Assembly (NCBI RefSeq): GCF_900142225.1
Contig: NZ_FRAD01000007.1
Location: 62,001-126,000, forward strand
Direction: 5' to 3'
Source of the DNA: Hathewaya proteolytica DSM 3090
Lineage (GTDB): Bacteria > Bacillota > Clostridia > Clostridiales > Clostridiaceae
Length of the DNA stretch: 64,000 nt
This document shows positions 1 to 7,747 of this stretch, piece after piece. Below the pieces are notes generated by a model that had not been told where the DNA came from, did not search any database, and saw only the letters and a list, made by a program, of their open reading frames with translations. Each line of letters starts with the position of its first letter. Position 1 is the stretch's first letter. Made by a program: the position numbers and the translations under genes.

Positions 1-303
1 AAATATCCCACTGAGTGTCCCAAGACCTGTGGGCTCTATGATTATATTATCAGGATTTATATCCTCTATTATATTTTGGATAGCCTCGTGAAAATCAAGC
101 TTAAGAGAGCAGCAGATGCAGCCGCTTGGGAGTTCGACTACATCATATCCCTCTTTCTTTACCACATCTCCATCTATGGAAACTTCGCCAAATTCATTTT
201 CAATGATAACATTTTTTTCATTTCTCAATATCTCCATGAGTCTCTTTATAAAAGTAGTTTTCCCCGCTCCAAGAAACCCAGATACAATATGAATTTTTAC
301 CAT
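1..303 (-). CDS. CobW/G3E-family GTPase, N-terminal part (cut by window edge)
   Basis: Only the first 101 codons are in the window; the gene runs off the left edge. It is a G3E P-loop GTPase of the CobW/COG0523 metallochaperone type. Seen: Walker A GFLGAGKTT at residues 9-17, the CXCC metal-site signature in GCICCSL at 61-67 (Cys62, 64, 65), then an IIEPTG segment near residue 92. The ATG at 303 follows GGAGGGAG. It is the fourth gene in a same-strand run after the corrinoid protein, methyltransferase and activase genes. A role in loading or handling cobalt/zinc for that system is inferred from position. Family is secure; substrate metal is not. Confidence 0.9.
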   Translation of the reverse strand, partial: MVKIHIVSGFLGAGKTTFIKRLMEILRNEKNVIIENEFGEVSIDGDVVKKEGYDVVELPSGCICCSLKLDFHEAIQNIIEDINPDNIIIEPTGLGTLSGIF

Positions 304-328
304 TTTAAAATATCTCCCTCCATTATTT

Positions 329-2131
329 TTAGAAGGTTAGACACTTTGTAAATAGCTTTTCATAGCCTTCCTTAGTCGATAGTTCAAAGTACTTTATATC
401 TCTAGCTATACCTTCTATTTTTCCCCTTAGCTCATAAGATAGCAAACACATCATAGCTCCACTTTTTGAAGAATTACCTACATAATCGATTTTATCCTTT
501 AACTCCTCTGGAATTATGCCTACCCCTGTAAGGCTGCTTATCTTAAGGTGTTTTCCAAACTGACCAGCAATTATCACCTTGTCCAAATCATCCATTGTTA
601 TGTCCATTAAATCAAGCAATGCATAAAAACCTGATGAGATGGCACCTTTTGCTAGCTGCACTTGTCGAATATCTTCCTGAGTTATTACAATTGGTTTTTC
701 TCCTTTGCAGATTACAAATTTTCTCTTTTTATCTTCTTCAATTATTCTATCTGCTAGTTCCACTCTACCTTCTTCAACTAAATCTTCCCTTTTCTTAAGT
801 CTCCCCGATTTATTCATAATCTTATTTTTCCAAATTTCCGATATGGCATCTAATATTCCGCTACCGCATATACCCACAGGTTTTTCATCTCCAATAACCT
901 GAATTTCAATGCCATCATTATTTATGTCAACGCCCTCTATAGCACCTTCAGCAGCTCTCATACCACAGCTTATATTTGCACCCTCAAGTGCAGGACCGGC
1001 AGCACAAGAACATGAATAAAGTTCACCCTTCTTTGAAAGAACTATTTCACCATTAGTACCAATGTCTATGAATAAAATATTTTCTTTAGTGTGTCTGAGA
1101 TCTGTTACCATTGCCCCCGCAACTATATCGGCACCTATAAAGCTAGAAACCCCTGGCAGACAATAAAGCTTTGCTATTTTTGAACCTTTAAGTCCTATGG
1201 AATTTGCTCTAATATATTTTTCCCCTGAAAACACTGTAGCATAAGGAGCTTTTCCTATAACATCTGTATCAATACCTAGCAATAAGTGCATCATAGTGGC
1301 ATTGGCACCAATGGAAAACTCGTAAACATTATCTTGGCATATACCAGATTTTTTACACAAATTCTCTAGAAGAGTATTTAATCCATCCACAATAGCTTTC
1401 TGCAAAAGTTTTAAACCATTGTCATTGTGTTTCACAAAATCAATCCTAGACAATACGTCCAATCCATATTCCTTCTGTGGATTTATACAAGTATCAGAAG
1501 CTACTTCCTTGCCCGTTACCATATCCACTAAAGATAACACTACAGTAGTTGTCCCAATATCAATGGCCGCCCCATAAAGTTTATCTGTAGTATCACCCTT
1601 TTCAACACCAATAACTTCCTCACCAGAATATACTATGGTGGCCTTTTCATCTGTATAGGCCTGATTTATCATACTAAGCATTTCTGGTGTATCCATAGAA
1701 AGCTTACATTGAATTGTTTTTTCTAGCATCTCCTCGTAAGATCTGTTATTTTCAAAGCTTGGTTTTTCCAGCTTCACTAGCTTCTTTTTTACAACGGGAT
1801 TAAGAGGAAAATCTGGTATGTACCCCTCCGCAAGAATTTTGTGTTTTCCGCCCTCTTTCTTGCATAACTCTATTGACACATCACCCTTTGGAAAAACAAG
1901 ACAACTTAGACGTATACCGTTTTTTATCTCTTCCCCAAGATGTTTGATCTCTTCTTGACAAGGTTCATTAAATTCTCCATCTAAAACCTTCACTCTGCAC
2001 TTGCCGCATGTGCCTTTTCCCCCACATGGGCTTTCAATTATTATATTGTGATTCCTAAGAATGTGAAGGAGGCTGTCCCCCTCCATATAATCAATCATTT
2101 CTCCTGCAGGATAAACCTTTACAATGCTCAT
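329..2131 (-). CDS. Corrinoid-protein reductive activase, ferredoxin + ASKHA ATPase domains (RACo/RamA type)
   Basis: A 600-residue protein with an N-terminal [2Fe-2S] ferredoxin domain (Cys36, 42, 45 and 77 in a CX5CX2C...C pattern) and a C-terminal ASKHA-type ATPase region (AIDIGTTT near residue 190, FIDIGTNGE near 355, CGSGILD further on). Proteins of this layout (RACo and relatives) use ATP to put electrons from ferredoxin onto inactive Co(II) corrinoid proteins, restoring Co(I). The start is preceded by AAAGGATG. It lies 14 nt downstream of the methyltransferase gene and 25 nt upstream of the CobW-type gene, so all four are probably co-transcribed. It would repair the corrinoid protein encoded at 3202-3882. 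The length is usual for the family. Confidence 0.92.
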   Translation of the reverse strand: MSIVKVYPAGEMIDYMEGDSLLHILRNHNIIIESPCGGKGTCGKCRVKVLDGEFNEPCQEEIKHLGEEIKNGIRLSCLVFPKGDVSIELCKKEGGKHKILAEGYIPDFPLNPVVKKKLVKLEKPSFENNRSYEEMLEKTIQCKLSMDTPEMLSMINQAYTDEKATIVYSGEEVIGVEKGDTTDKLYGAAIDIGTTTVVLSLVDMVTGKEVASDTCINPQKEYGLDVLSRIDFVKHNDNGLKLLQKAIVDGLNTLLENLCKKSGICQDNVYEFSIGANATMMHLLLGIDTDVIGKAPYATVFSGEKYIRANSIGLKGSKIAKLYCLPGVSSFIGADIVAGAMVTDLRHTKENILFIDIGTNGEIVLSKKGELYSCSCAAGPALEGANISCGMRAAEGAIEGVDINNDGIEIQVIGDEKPVGICGSGILDAISEIWKNKIMNKSGRLKKREDLVEEGRVELADRIIEEDKKRKFVICKGEKPIVITQEDIRQVQLAKGAISSGFYALLDLMDITMDDLDKVIIAGQFGKHLKISSLTGVGIIPEELKDKIDYVGNSSKSGAMMCLLSYELRGKIEGIARDIKYFELSTKEGYEKLFTKCLTF

Positions 2132-2145
2132 ATTTACATCCTTTC

Positions 2146-3177
2146 TTACTTATCCCCCTGTGCTCCTTCTTTTGCCGCTTCCACCATGGCACGGATATTA
2201 TCTAATGGCGTTCTTGCACCAATGCCACAGGCTGGAGATAATATGTCTACACCCTGTCTTATACAAACTCTTCCCAAATTTTTCACACTATCGCTATTGT
2301 TCTTTTCTATAGCAAGAGTACTCAAGTTTCCCATGATTGCCTTATCTTTAACATTTTCTATAACTTCCTTTACAGAGGTTATAGAATCAAAGCTTATGGC
2401 ATCACTCTGTAATTCATTTAATTCCTTGTACACACTCTTTAGCCTGCCACATATGTGAACTATAGTTCCACCCTTGGCTAATGGCTTTAATGCTGAAAGC
2501 ACTTTGTTAATATATGTGGCTGCAAATTCTGAAAACATCTTTGGTCCGAGTATTTCCCCTGTACCACTAGGATCTGAAATAGCGATAATATCAGCACCAG
2601 CTTCAATTTGTGCCTTACCAAAAACAATAAGATTGTCTGCCACAAAATCCATAAACTCAGCAGCTTCCTTTGGTTTTCTCCTTATTTCTTTATAGTAATC
2701 CATAGGTTCCACTAAAGAAGAAGCTAAACTAACTGGACCAGTCAAATTGCCTATAACTGGCACATCAGGGTTTCTCTTTTTCAGTATGCTTATGGCATCA
2801 AGTACAACTTTTGCACGGCCTTTTGTCACATCCATATTGGTAAGCTGTCTCCACTCTGATACTGATTTTATTGGATATTCAGTAACCCTTGGTTCTGTAA
2901 TGTCTGTACCCATGAAAACCTGTGCCCCCATAGACTCAGCTTCTACGGTCATGCAGAAAGGCACTCCAAAATTTTCAAACCCACCATTGTTGTATATACC
3001 CTCAGTAAGATCCGCCATCTTCTCAGCATCAACATGAGCCTCTGGCCATTTAGCACCAGTTATCATCATTACATCTCTAACTATCATGTTCATCATGCCA
3101 CCAGGACATATACAAGGTGGCCTGTCCACCTCTGTTTTTCTCAATACATTAAGCAATCTTTCACGTGGTGTAATCAT
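2146..3177 (-). CDS. MtaA/CmuA-like corrinoid methyltransferase (uroporphyrinogen decarboxylase fold)
   Basis: A 343-residue cytosolic protein of the URO-D superfamily, branch MtaA/CmuA. Methyltransferases of this branch move a methyl group between a corrinoid protein and a second acceptor or donor, using zinc. Seen: the zinc-ligand pattern His241-x-Cys243 (VHICGR) and a distal Cys317 (SPACGIG), as in MtaA; real uroporphyrinogen decarboxylases lack this. The ATG follows GAGGTGA at 7 nt. It sits 24 nt after the corrinoid protein gene and just before the activase. In an acetogen-like clostridium the acceptor could be tetrahydrofolate, but the sequence does not show this. No MtaB/MttB-type first methyltransferase is visible in the window. 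Confidence 0.88.
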   Translation of the reverse strand: MITPRERLLNVLRKTEVDRPPCICPGGMMNMIVRDVMMITGAKWPEAHVDAEKMADLTEGIYNNGGFENFGVPFCMTVEAESMGAQVFMGTDITEPRVTEYPIKSVSEWRQLTNMDVTKGRAKVVLDAISILKKRNPDVPVIGNLTGPVSLASSLVEPMDYYKEIRRKPKEAAEFMDFVADNLIVFGKAQIEAGADIIAISDPSGTGEILGPKMFSEFAATYINKVLSALKPLAKGGTIVHICGRLKSVYKELNELQSDAISFDSITSVKEVIENVKDKAIMGNLSTLAIEKNNSDSVKNLGRVCIRQGVDILSPACGIGARTPLDNIRAMVEAAKEGAQGDK

Positions 3178-3201
3178 CTGCTGCTCACCTCACCCTCTGC
3201 T

Positions 3202-3882
3202 CTAGCAAGCTTCCCCTGCTTTTTTAGCCTTTTTTTTCTGAACAAGTTCTTTGCCAAGTCTTGCAGCCTTAGAAGCCTCTGGAGCGTATCCATCTGCACC
3301 AATTTTATCTGCAAAGCTCTGTGATATAGGTCCGCCGCCTACCATAACTATAACATCATCTCTCATGTTCTCTTTTTTCAGCATATCCACTACTACGCCC
3401 ATATTGTCCATAGTAGTAGTCATAAGAGTAGACATTCCTATGAGATTTGCACCAATTTCTCTTGCCTTGCTTATAAAGTTTGCTGGTGGCACGTCTCTTC
3501 CAAGGTCCACAACATCAAAACCACATGTCTCAAGCATGATCTTAAATAGGTTTTTACCTATGTCATGTGTATCGCCCTCAACAACCCCAACAACAGCCTT
3601 CATGCTCTCCTCAGTATTTTCACGTTTTAAATGTGGTCTCAAAACATCAAGTCCTGCATACATCGCATCTGAGCACATAAGTAACTCTGGTATGTAGTAC
3701 TCCTCTTCCTCATACAACTTTCCTGCCTTATCCATACCCACTGCCAATCCATTAGCTATACCTTCATAGGCTTCTAAATTGTTATTGACATATTCATTGG
3801 ATGCTTCTATAGCTTTGTCTTCGTCCATATCCACTACAGCGTCCGCCAATTCCTTAAGTAATTTGTCCTTTAAAGTTATCAT
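3202..3882 (-). CDS. Corrinoid (B12-binding) methyl-carrier protein, MtaC/MtbC type
   Basis: A 226-residue two-domain corrinoid protein: helical cap domain (residues 1-90) and Rossmann B12-binding domain (95-226). Seen: the base-off/His-on signature DTHDIG (D104-x-H106-x-x-G109), the GMSTLMTTT loop at 149-157 and a VGGGPI turn near 180 that holds the cobamide tail. It carries the methyl group on cobalt between partner methyltransferases. The ATG at 3882 is chosen because GGGGG lies 8 nt upstream; a longer in-frame reading starting 26 codons earlier has no ribosome binding site. First gene of the corrinoid cluster, followed by the methyltransferase, activase and GTPase. Confidence 0.93.
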   Translation of the reverse strand: MITLKDKLLKELADAVVDMDEDKAIEASNEYVNNNLEAYEGIANGLAVGMDKAGKLYEEEEYYIPELLMCSDAMYAGLDVLRPHLKRENTEESMKAVVGVVEGDTHDIGKNLFKIMLETCGFDVVDLGRDVPPANFISKAREIGANLIGMSTLMTTTMDNMGVVVDMLKKENMRDDVIVMVGGGPISQSFADKIGADGYAPEASKAARLGKELVQKKKAKKAGEAC

Positions 3883-4006
3883 ATATATTACCCCCATTTT
3901 GTTAATACACAAAAAATCTAAGTAGAAAGTTACATCTATATCATTTATAGATTTATACACCTTCCCACATTCATTTTACTACGTTACAGTGAATTCTTTA
4001 AATTGA

Positions 4007-4042
4007 AAATTCCTATAGAAAGCCATGGTTCTATAGGGATTT
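4007..4042. repeat. Inverted repeat upstream of the corrinoid operon
   Basis: Two 14-nt arms (4007-4020 and 4029-4042) pair with one G-U, around the 8-nt loop AGCCATGG. It lies between the lipoprotein terminator and the corrinoid operon. On the minus strand it is followed by TTTTCAATTT, so it could be a second terminator or a leader/operator structure for the operon starting at 3882. Which of these applies is not clear. Confidence 0.5.
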
Positions 4043-4055
4043 CTAAAAAGGCTTG

Positions 4056-4113
4056 TAAAAAAATAAAATGCAAGGGCTTCTAAGAATTATTTTCTTAAAT
4101 ACCTTTGCACTTT
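4056..4113 (-). terminator. Intrinsic terminator after the 4128-4700 lipoprotein gene
   Basis: On the minus strand, GTGCAAAGG pairs with CCCTTGCA across an inner hairpin (TAAGAA/TTCTTA), followed by a TTTTATTTTTTT run. It starts 15 nt past the lipoprotein stop codon. Confidence 0.8.
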
Positions 4114-4127
4114 TTATAAATATAATT

Positions 4128-4700
4128 TTAATATCCTAAAGGTGATAAAATAGACCATTTATTTGTTTCTTCGTCCTTCAATAGCGTTGTCCACTTTGTA
4201 TGAATGCCGTCTGGCTCTGTTAGTACGTTTTCTTTAGTGGTCTCTAACTTGTAGGTAACCTTCAGAGTAACAAGATTTTCGGGCTTAAATGAAAGCTGAT
4301 CTTTATTCCCGGTACACCTCTTTTTAATGTCACCTTCTAGAACTATTTCCGTAGGTTCAAATACTTTGTATATGCCTTTTATTTCTGGCATTTCCTGTTC
4401 TATCTTTTCTAAATCCTGTTTTTGTACATGTTTATCATATGCCTGTAAACATCTATATAAGGTTTTATAATCTCGTTCCTTTTGAGCCTTAAAGTAATCC
4501 TTTACAACATTTTCAGCCTGTTTTAAATCATCATCACTAATTTTAGCTTCATTTGATTTCCCTTTTGTAGTATCAGTGATTCCGCTTCCAGCTTTAACAC
4601 CTTTATCTATATTTTGTTCCTTTTTGCCGCAAGCCACGGTAAGTATGGAAACACTTACGATGATTGCTATACAACATATCCTTTTTATTCTTTTATCCAT
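4128..4700 (-). CDS. Small exported lipoprotein, full-length member of a duplicated pair
   Basis: A 190-residue protein with a lysine/arginine-rich N-terminus, a hydrophobic stretch and a lipobox-like TVAC followed by glycine at residues 22-26, so probably a membrane-anchored lipoprotein. Function not recognised. The mature part holds a linker, a helical segment (DDLKQAENVVKDYFKAQ) and a C-terminal region ending WSILSPLGY; the overall look is of an NTF2-like fold, which is only a guess. It follows the frameshifted gene at 4712-5234, whose stop codon overlaps its AGGAGG site. A second copy at 9455-9802 is nearly identical in DNA over the last 143 nt but lacks 78 internal residues. Confidence 0.8.
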   Translation of the reverse strand: MDKRIKRICCIAIIVSVSILTVACGKKEQNIDKGVKAGSGITDTTKGKSNEAKISDDDLKQAENVVKDYFKAQKERDYKTLYRCLQAYDKHVQKQDLEKIEQEMPEIKGIYKVFEPTEIVLEGDIKKRCTGNKDQLSFKPENLVTLKVTYKLETTKENVLTEPDGIHTKWTTLLKDEETNKWSILSPLGY

Positions 4701-4711
4701 ATCATTTCCTC

Positions 4712-5234
4712 CTAATTATTTATTCTAATGTACGTTTTAGAAGTTGTTGGCCATGTATTCAAGAGACTTTCATTGAATCGAGGAGTACTATGTGCTGCTA
4801 TACGAAGATCTCTAACAGCCCCCCCTGCAATAACTTGATTTACCACAATTAATGCATGATATGCTGTGCCACTACTATTATAATCCATTTTATTAAATTC
4901 CTCGTTTCGTAGACGATACTCAACAAGCGAATTATTAATGAACTCATTTAATTGGCAGGATTTCTTAGCTTCAATTTCTTCTTGATCATAAAACCCATTG
5001 TATGTGGTATTTCTTAACTCTTTTAAGGAACTAAATTTTTTTCAAAATATGCTGTGAAAAAGTTTAGCAATCCTTCTTGATTTTCATCTTGTATTTTGTA
5101 TTGATCGTTGATGTCAATAGTACTTTTACCTAAAACTTTTTTAAAATTTGATTCGTCGGCTCTCACAACTTTTGAATTAACTAAACAAACATGACCATTA
5201 AAACACTTATTACCATGTTCTTGCACTTTTTCAT
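4712..5234 (-). pseudogene. Exported protein gene broken by two frameshifts
   Basis: A perfect AGGAGG lies 5 nt before an ATG at 5234 that opens a typical signal peptide (MKKCKNMVISVLMVMFV). That frame stops after 17 codons, but a shifted frame continues the signal peptide into VNSKVVRADES. A second shift is needed at about 5040, in a GAAAAAAATTTA tract, to read on to a stop at 4712. The restored product would be about 170 residues, exported, family not recognised. The second shift site contains the heptamer A AAT TTA with the zero frame in the right register for -1 slippage, so programmed frameshifting there is conceivable. With a second break in the signal peptide, decay or sequence error is more likely. 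Confidence 0.65.
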
Positions 5235-5450
5235 AAAAACCTCCTTGTGTTTAGCATAATAATTATTTAAATTCATTATAATATTAATTAAATAGCATAC
5301 CGACTAGTCATCAAGCTATTTTAGATGATGATAAAGATGAACCCATCGAACTTGTTTCATATTACATTAATGGGTGAAATAAAAAAGTAAATTCCACTCT
5401 CGTTTTTGCAAACTTAAATTCCACCTTTTTTATTCCCCCATGGAATTTAA

Positions 5451-5670
5451 GCATATCTTACGAATTTATAGCCTCTAAGTGCCAATTCTTTGTCTAATCC
5501 ATTTAACATTATATTACCTAATAGTGGACTCAATGGCCCTCCTTGTGGTACTCCAACCTCTGTTCTTACGAACACTCTGTTTTGTATACACCTACATTCA
5601 TATATTTATGAATGTAGGATATAACTCTACCATCTTTTATTGTTCTACATAATATTTCACTTCTAGCAAC
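5451..5670 (-). pseudogene. Group II intron reverse transcriptase fragment
   Basis: Translation of the minus strand gives SEILCRTIKDGRVISYIHKY and, after a frameshift, VRTEVGVPQGGPLSPLLGNI followed by LDKELALRGYKFVRYA. This is the central part of a group II intron (LtrA-like) reverse transcriptase, including the conserved PQGGPLSPLL block. The sequence breaks off exactly before the catalytic YADD aspartates. No intron RNA domain V was recognised next to it. It is a scar of a lost intron, next to another dead element. Confidence 0.75.
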
Positions 5671-5825
5671 TGCTTAAGTAATTCCTCTTTGTTGCATATT
5701 CTCTCTTTCCCGAAGATACCTTTTGCAAATAGCCTTTATTAAGTTTTCTACTTTTCTCATCAATATTAGTAACATTCATTTACTTTCACCCATTAGACTG
5801 TGCCCATGCTGGGGACACATTTCAT

Positions 5826-6674
5826 CGTGTAGACAAAGGAAGACCAAGTATGGATCCTGTTATGCCAATTAAAATACCATTTATTCAATATCTATATGGC
5901 ATTCTCAGTATGAGACAAACAATAAAAGAGATTGAAGTAAATGTGGCTTATAGGTGGTTTCTTGGTTTGGATATGTATGATCCAGTTCCTCACTTCAGTA
6001 CCTTCGGTAAAAGTAATAAAAAGATAGTTCGAATTAAGGCTAAGCAAGCAGCTTTATTTTATGAACAAGATTTAAAAATGATAGTAGTAGACGCAGGTAT
6101 TTCAAGATTATTGATTAAAGATGGTATAATACCTGTTTTACCTTATAAGATACCGATGACTAAGGATGGTTTCTTCAAAAAGAATGAATATATATATGAT
6201 GAATATTATGATTGTTATGATTGTTATGATTGTTATGATTGTTATGATTGTTATGATTGTTATGATTGTTATATTTGTCCTAATAACCAAATTTTAAACT
6301 ATACTACAACAAACAGAAATGGATATAAAGAGTATAAAAGCAATTCCAGTATATGCGTAAATTGCCCACATATGAAACAATGTACCCTTAGTAAAAACAT
6401 GTTAAAATTATAAAAAGACATGTTTGGCAAGAATTTATGGATACATTGGAAGATATTCGCCATACTATTGGAAAGAAACTATTGAACGCATATTTGAAAC
6501 GGCGAAGGAATATCACGGTATACGTCACATTCAATACATTGTAAAAGCTTGAATGTCAATGAAAGTCAGGCTAACTTTCGCATGGCTAAATTTAAAAAAG
6601 TTAGCCAAATTAAAGGCGAAAAAAGGTATGCTACCGCCCTTTTTCAAGGATATTACTCCAACTACGAGTAATGA
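5826..6674 (+). pseudogene. Degenerate IS1182-family transposase
   Basis: Fragments in order match an IS1182-type DDE transposase: the N-terminal block RPSMDP...IKIPFIQYLYGI...MRQTIKEIEVN (from 5845), a central DYK-like part around VVDAGISRLLIKDGIIPVLPYK (about 6087-6155), the Cys-rich segment YICPNNQ...CVNCPHMKQC (6270-6390), and C-terminal pieces DIRHTIGKK (about 6449) and MSMKVRLTFAWLNLKKLAK (6551-6610). Stops, frameshifts and a large deletion between FSTFGK and KIVRIKAKQ separate them. A 563-nt stretch (5850-6413) is still open but cannot be functional. Terminal inverted repeats were not found. The remnant runs up to the stop codon of the next gene on the opposite strand. Confidence 0.85.
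6207..6269 (+). repeat. 9-bp tandem repeat, seven copies
   Basis: Seven perfect copies of TATGATTGT, encoding Tyr-Asp-Cys repeats, followed by one variant copy TATATTTGT. It sits within the IS1182-type remnant at the place where intact relatives have a single YDCYICP. The expansion therefore looks like replication slippage after the gene lost function. Confidence 0.95.
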
Positions 6675-7376
6675 TTAAGCTTCCAAAATTGGGATATTAT
6701 TTTTAGTCTGCTTAGGTACTTGTGTAGAAGTACCACGGCCGCCATCTTTTGATTGTTTTATATAGTCCTTTAACTCATTAATAATATCTTTAGAATTAAC
6801 TAATTTTTTATTGTTAAATTGTTTTGATCTTTCTTCTGATATTGATGGTAATGTCGATTCACCAAGCTCTGTTTTATTCACCAAATAGTAATCACTTCGA
6901 ATTTTAACAACTTTAGGCTTTTCATTATTTGTTACATTTTTAAAATTTGCTAATGTTTCTTCAAATACCTGTGAATTACCTCCAAATTCAGCAACATCAT
7001 ACTCACCGTTATCGTAATCGTATCCTACAGTAAGAAAAATTGCTGGCTTTCCATTAGCTTTAACTGTGAATAACCAGAAATTACTTTTATCAGATACATC
7101 TATTAAACTATCTGTATCAGTTTTATTAATTTTATCTTTCTTAGGATAATAAAGATTAAATCCCTCACCTAGTTTAATGCTTTTAACATCAACACTACTA
7201 TCAAGTCCATAAAGCGTTGGATTAGCACTAAGTTCCTTTGAGACAAAAACTAATCCTTCATTAGCAGCCTTAATTATTGGTTCTGGAATATCATTTTTAT
7301 TAGTAGAAAAAGCAAATCCACTAGAAATAAACACTAAAATCATTGTTAAAGCTAAAAACGAATACACTTTTTTCAC
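6675..7376 (-). CDS. Secreted protein of unknown function
   Basis: A 233-residue protein with a clear Sec signal peptide (MKKVYSFLALTMILVFISSG, then FAFS) and no membrane segment after it. The GTG at 7376 is chosen because AGGAGG lies 7 nt upstream; the longer reading frame has no such site. I do not recognise the family. The mature part is polar, with a segment NFWLFTVKANGKPAIFLTVG that looks like beta strands and a Gly/Ser/Thr-rich, lysine-rich tail ending PILEA. It directly abuts the IS1182 remnant at its 3' end and follows a small membrane protein gene on the same strand. Confidence 0.75.
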   Translation of the reverse strand: MKKVYSFLALTMILVFISSGFAFSTNKNDIPEPIIKAANEGLVFVSKELSANPTLYGLDSSVDVKSIKLGEGFNLYYPKKDKINKTDTDSLIDVSDKSNFWLFTVKANGKPAIFLTVGYDYDNGEYDVAEFGGNSQVFEETLANFKNVTNNEKPKVVKIRSDYYLVNKTELGESTLPSISEERSKQFNNKKLVNSKDIINELKDYIKQSKDGGRGTSTQVPKQTKNNIPILEA

Positions 7377-7476
7377 ATTAATTCCTCCTAATACCAATAT
7401 TAAAAATTTTCCTTCTCTAAAAAGGTTTTTTGTCATGCTCAAATGTGCTAAATTTAAAGTACCTTTCTAGCTATTT

Positions 7477-7734
7477 CTATAAACATGCCTTAAACATCAT
7501 ACCGAATATGACCAAAATTGCTGCAACAAGCAATGTTGCTTTCGCAAAATTTTTGATATTCTTATTGCCTTGACTAAATGCCATAACCAACAATCCAATA
7601 ATATTTAAAATTGGTATGGCCGTTAAAATTAATATGGCTATCCATGTGCCAATAGAAACAACGTCATTATTATCCCCATGACCCCCATATTTCACGTTAT
7701 GATTATAATCTTTCTCGTAATTGTTATAACCCAT
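7477..7734 (-). CDS. Small two-helix membrane protein
   Basis: 85 residues: a hydrophilic, Asn/Tyr-rich N-terminus (about 25 residues), a first membrane helix around IGTWIAILILTAIPILNIIG, a short polar loop (FSQGNKNIKNFAKA) and a second helix (LLVAAILVIFGMMF). The pattern W-I-x-x-(L/I)-x-x-x-IP-x-x-N with GN-x-N-x-KNFA-(K/R)A is one I associate with a widespread small membrane protein group in Firmicutes, function unknown. It lies 13 nt from the M3 peptidase gene on the same strand, so the two may be co-transcribed. Confidence 0.7.
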   Translation of the reverse strand: MGYNNYEKDYNHNVKYGGHGDNNDVVSIGTWIAILILTAIPILNIIGLLVMAFSQGNKNIKNFAKATLLVAAILVIFGMMFKACL

Positions 7735-7747
7735 ATCTACTCAACCC

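Noticed and set aside
2146..3177. Annotation as uroporphyrinogen decarboxylase (HemE)
   Set aside because: The HxC...C zinc site and the operon with a corrinoid protein and activase fit MtaA/CmuA-like methyltransferases instead.
3883..3960. Upstream extension of the corrinoid protein by 26 codons
   Set aside because: No ribosome binding site before that ATG, while GGGGG lies 8 nt before the inner ATG; the extension does not look like part of the fold.
5391..5450. Intact IS21-like ends suggested by repeated AAATTCCAC motifs
   Set aside because: Only a few short, irregular copies and no istA/istB coding sequence; treated as unexplained scar DNA.
6207..6269. Short regular repeat that could be read as a CRISPR array
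   Set aside because: Units are 9 bp with no spacers, within a dead transposase frame; no cas genes are present.
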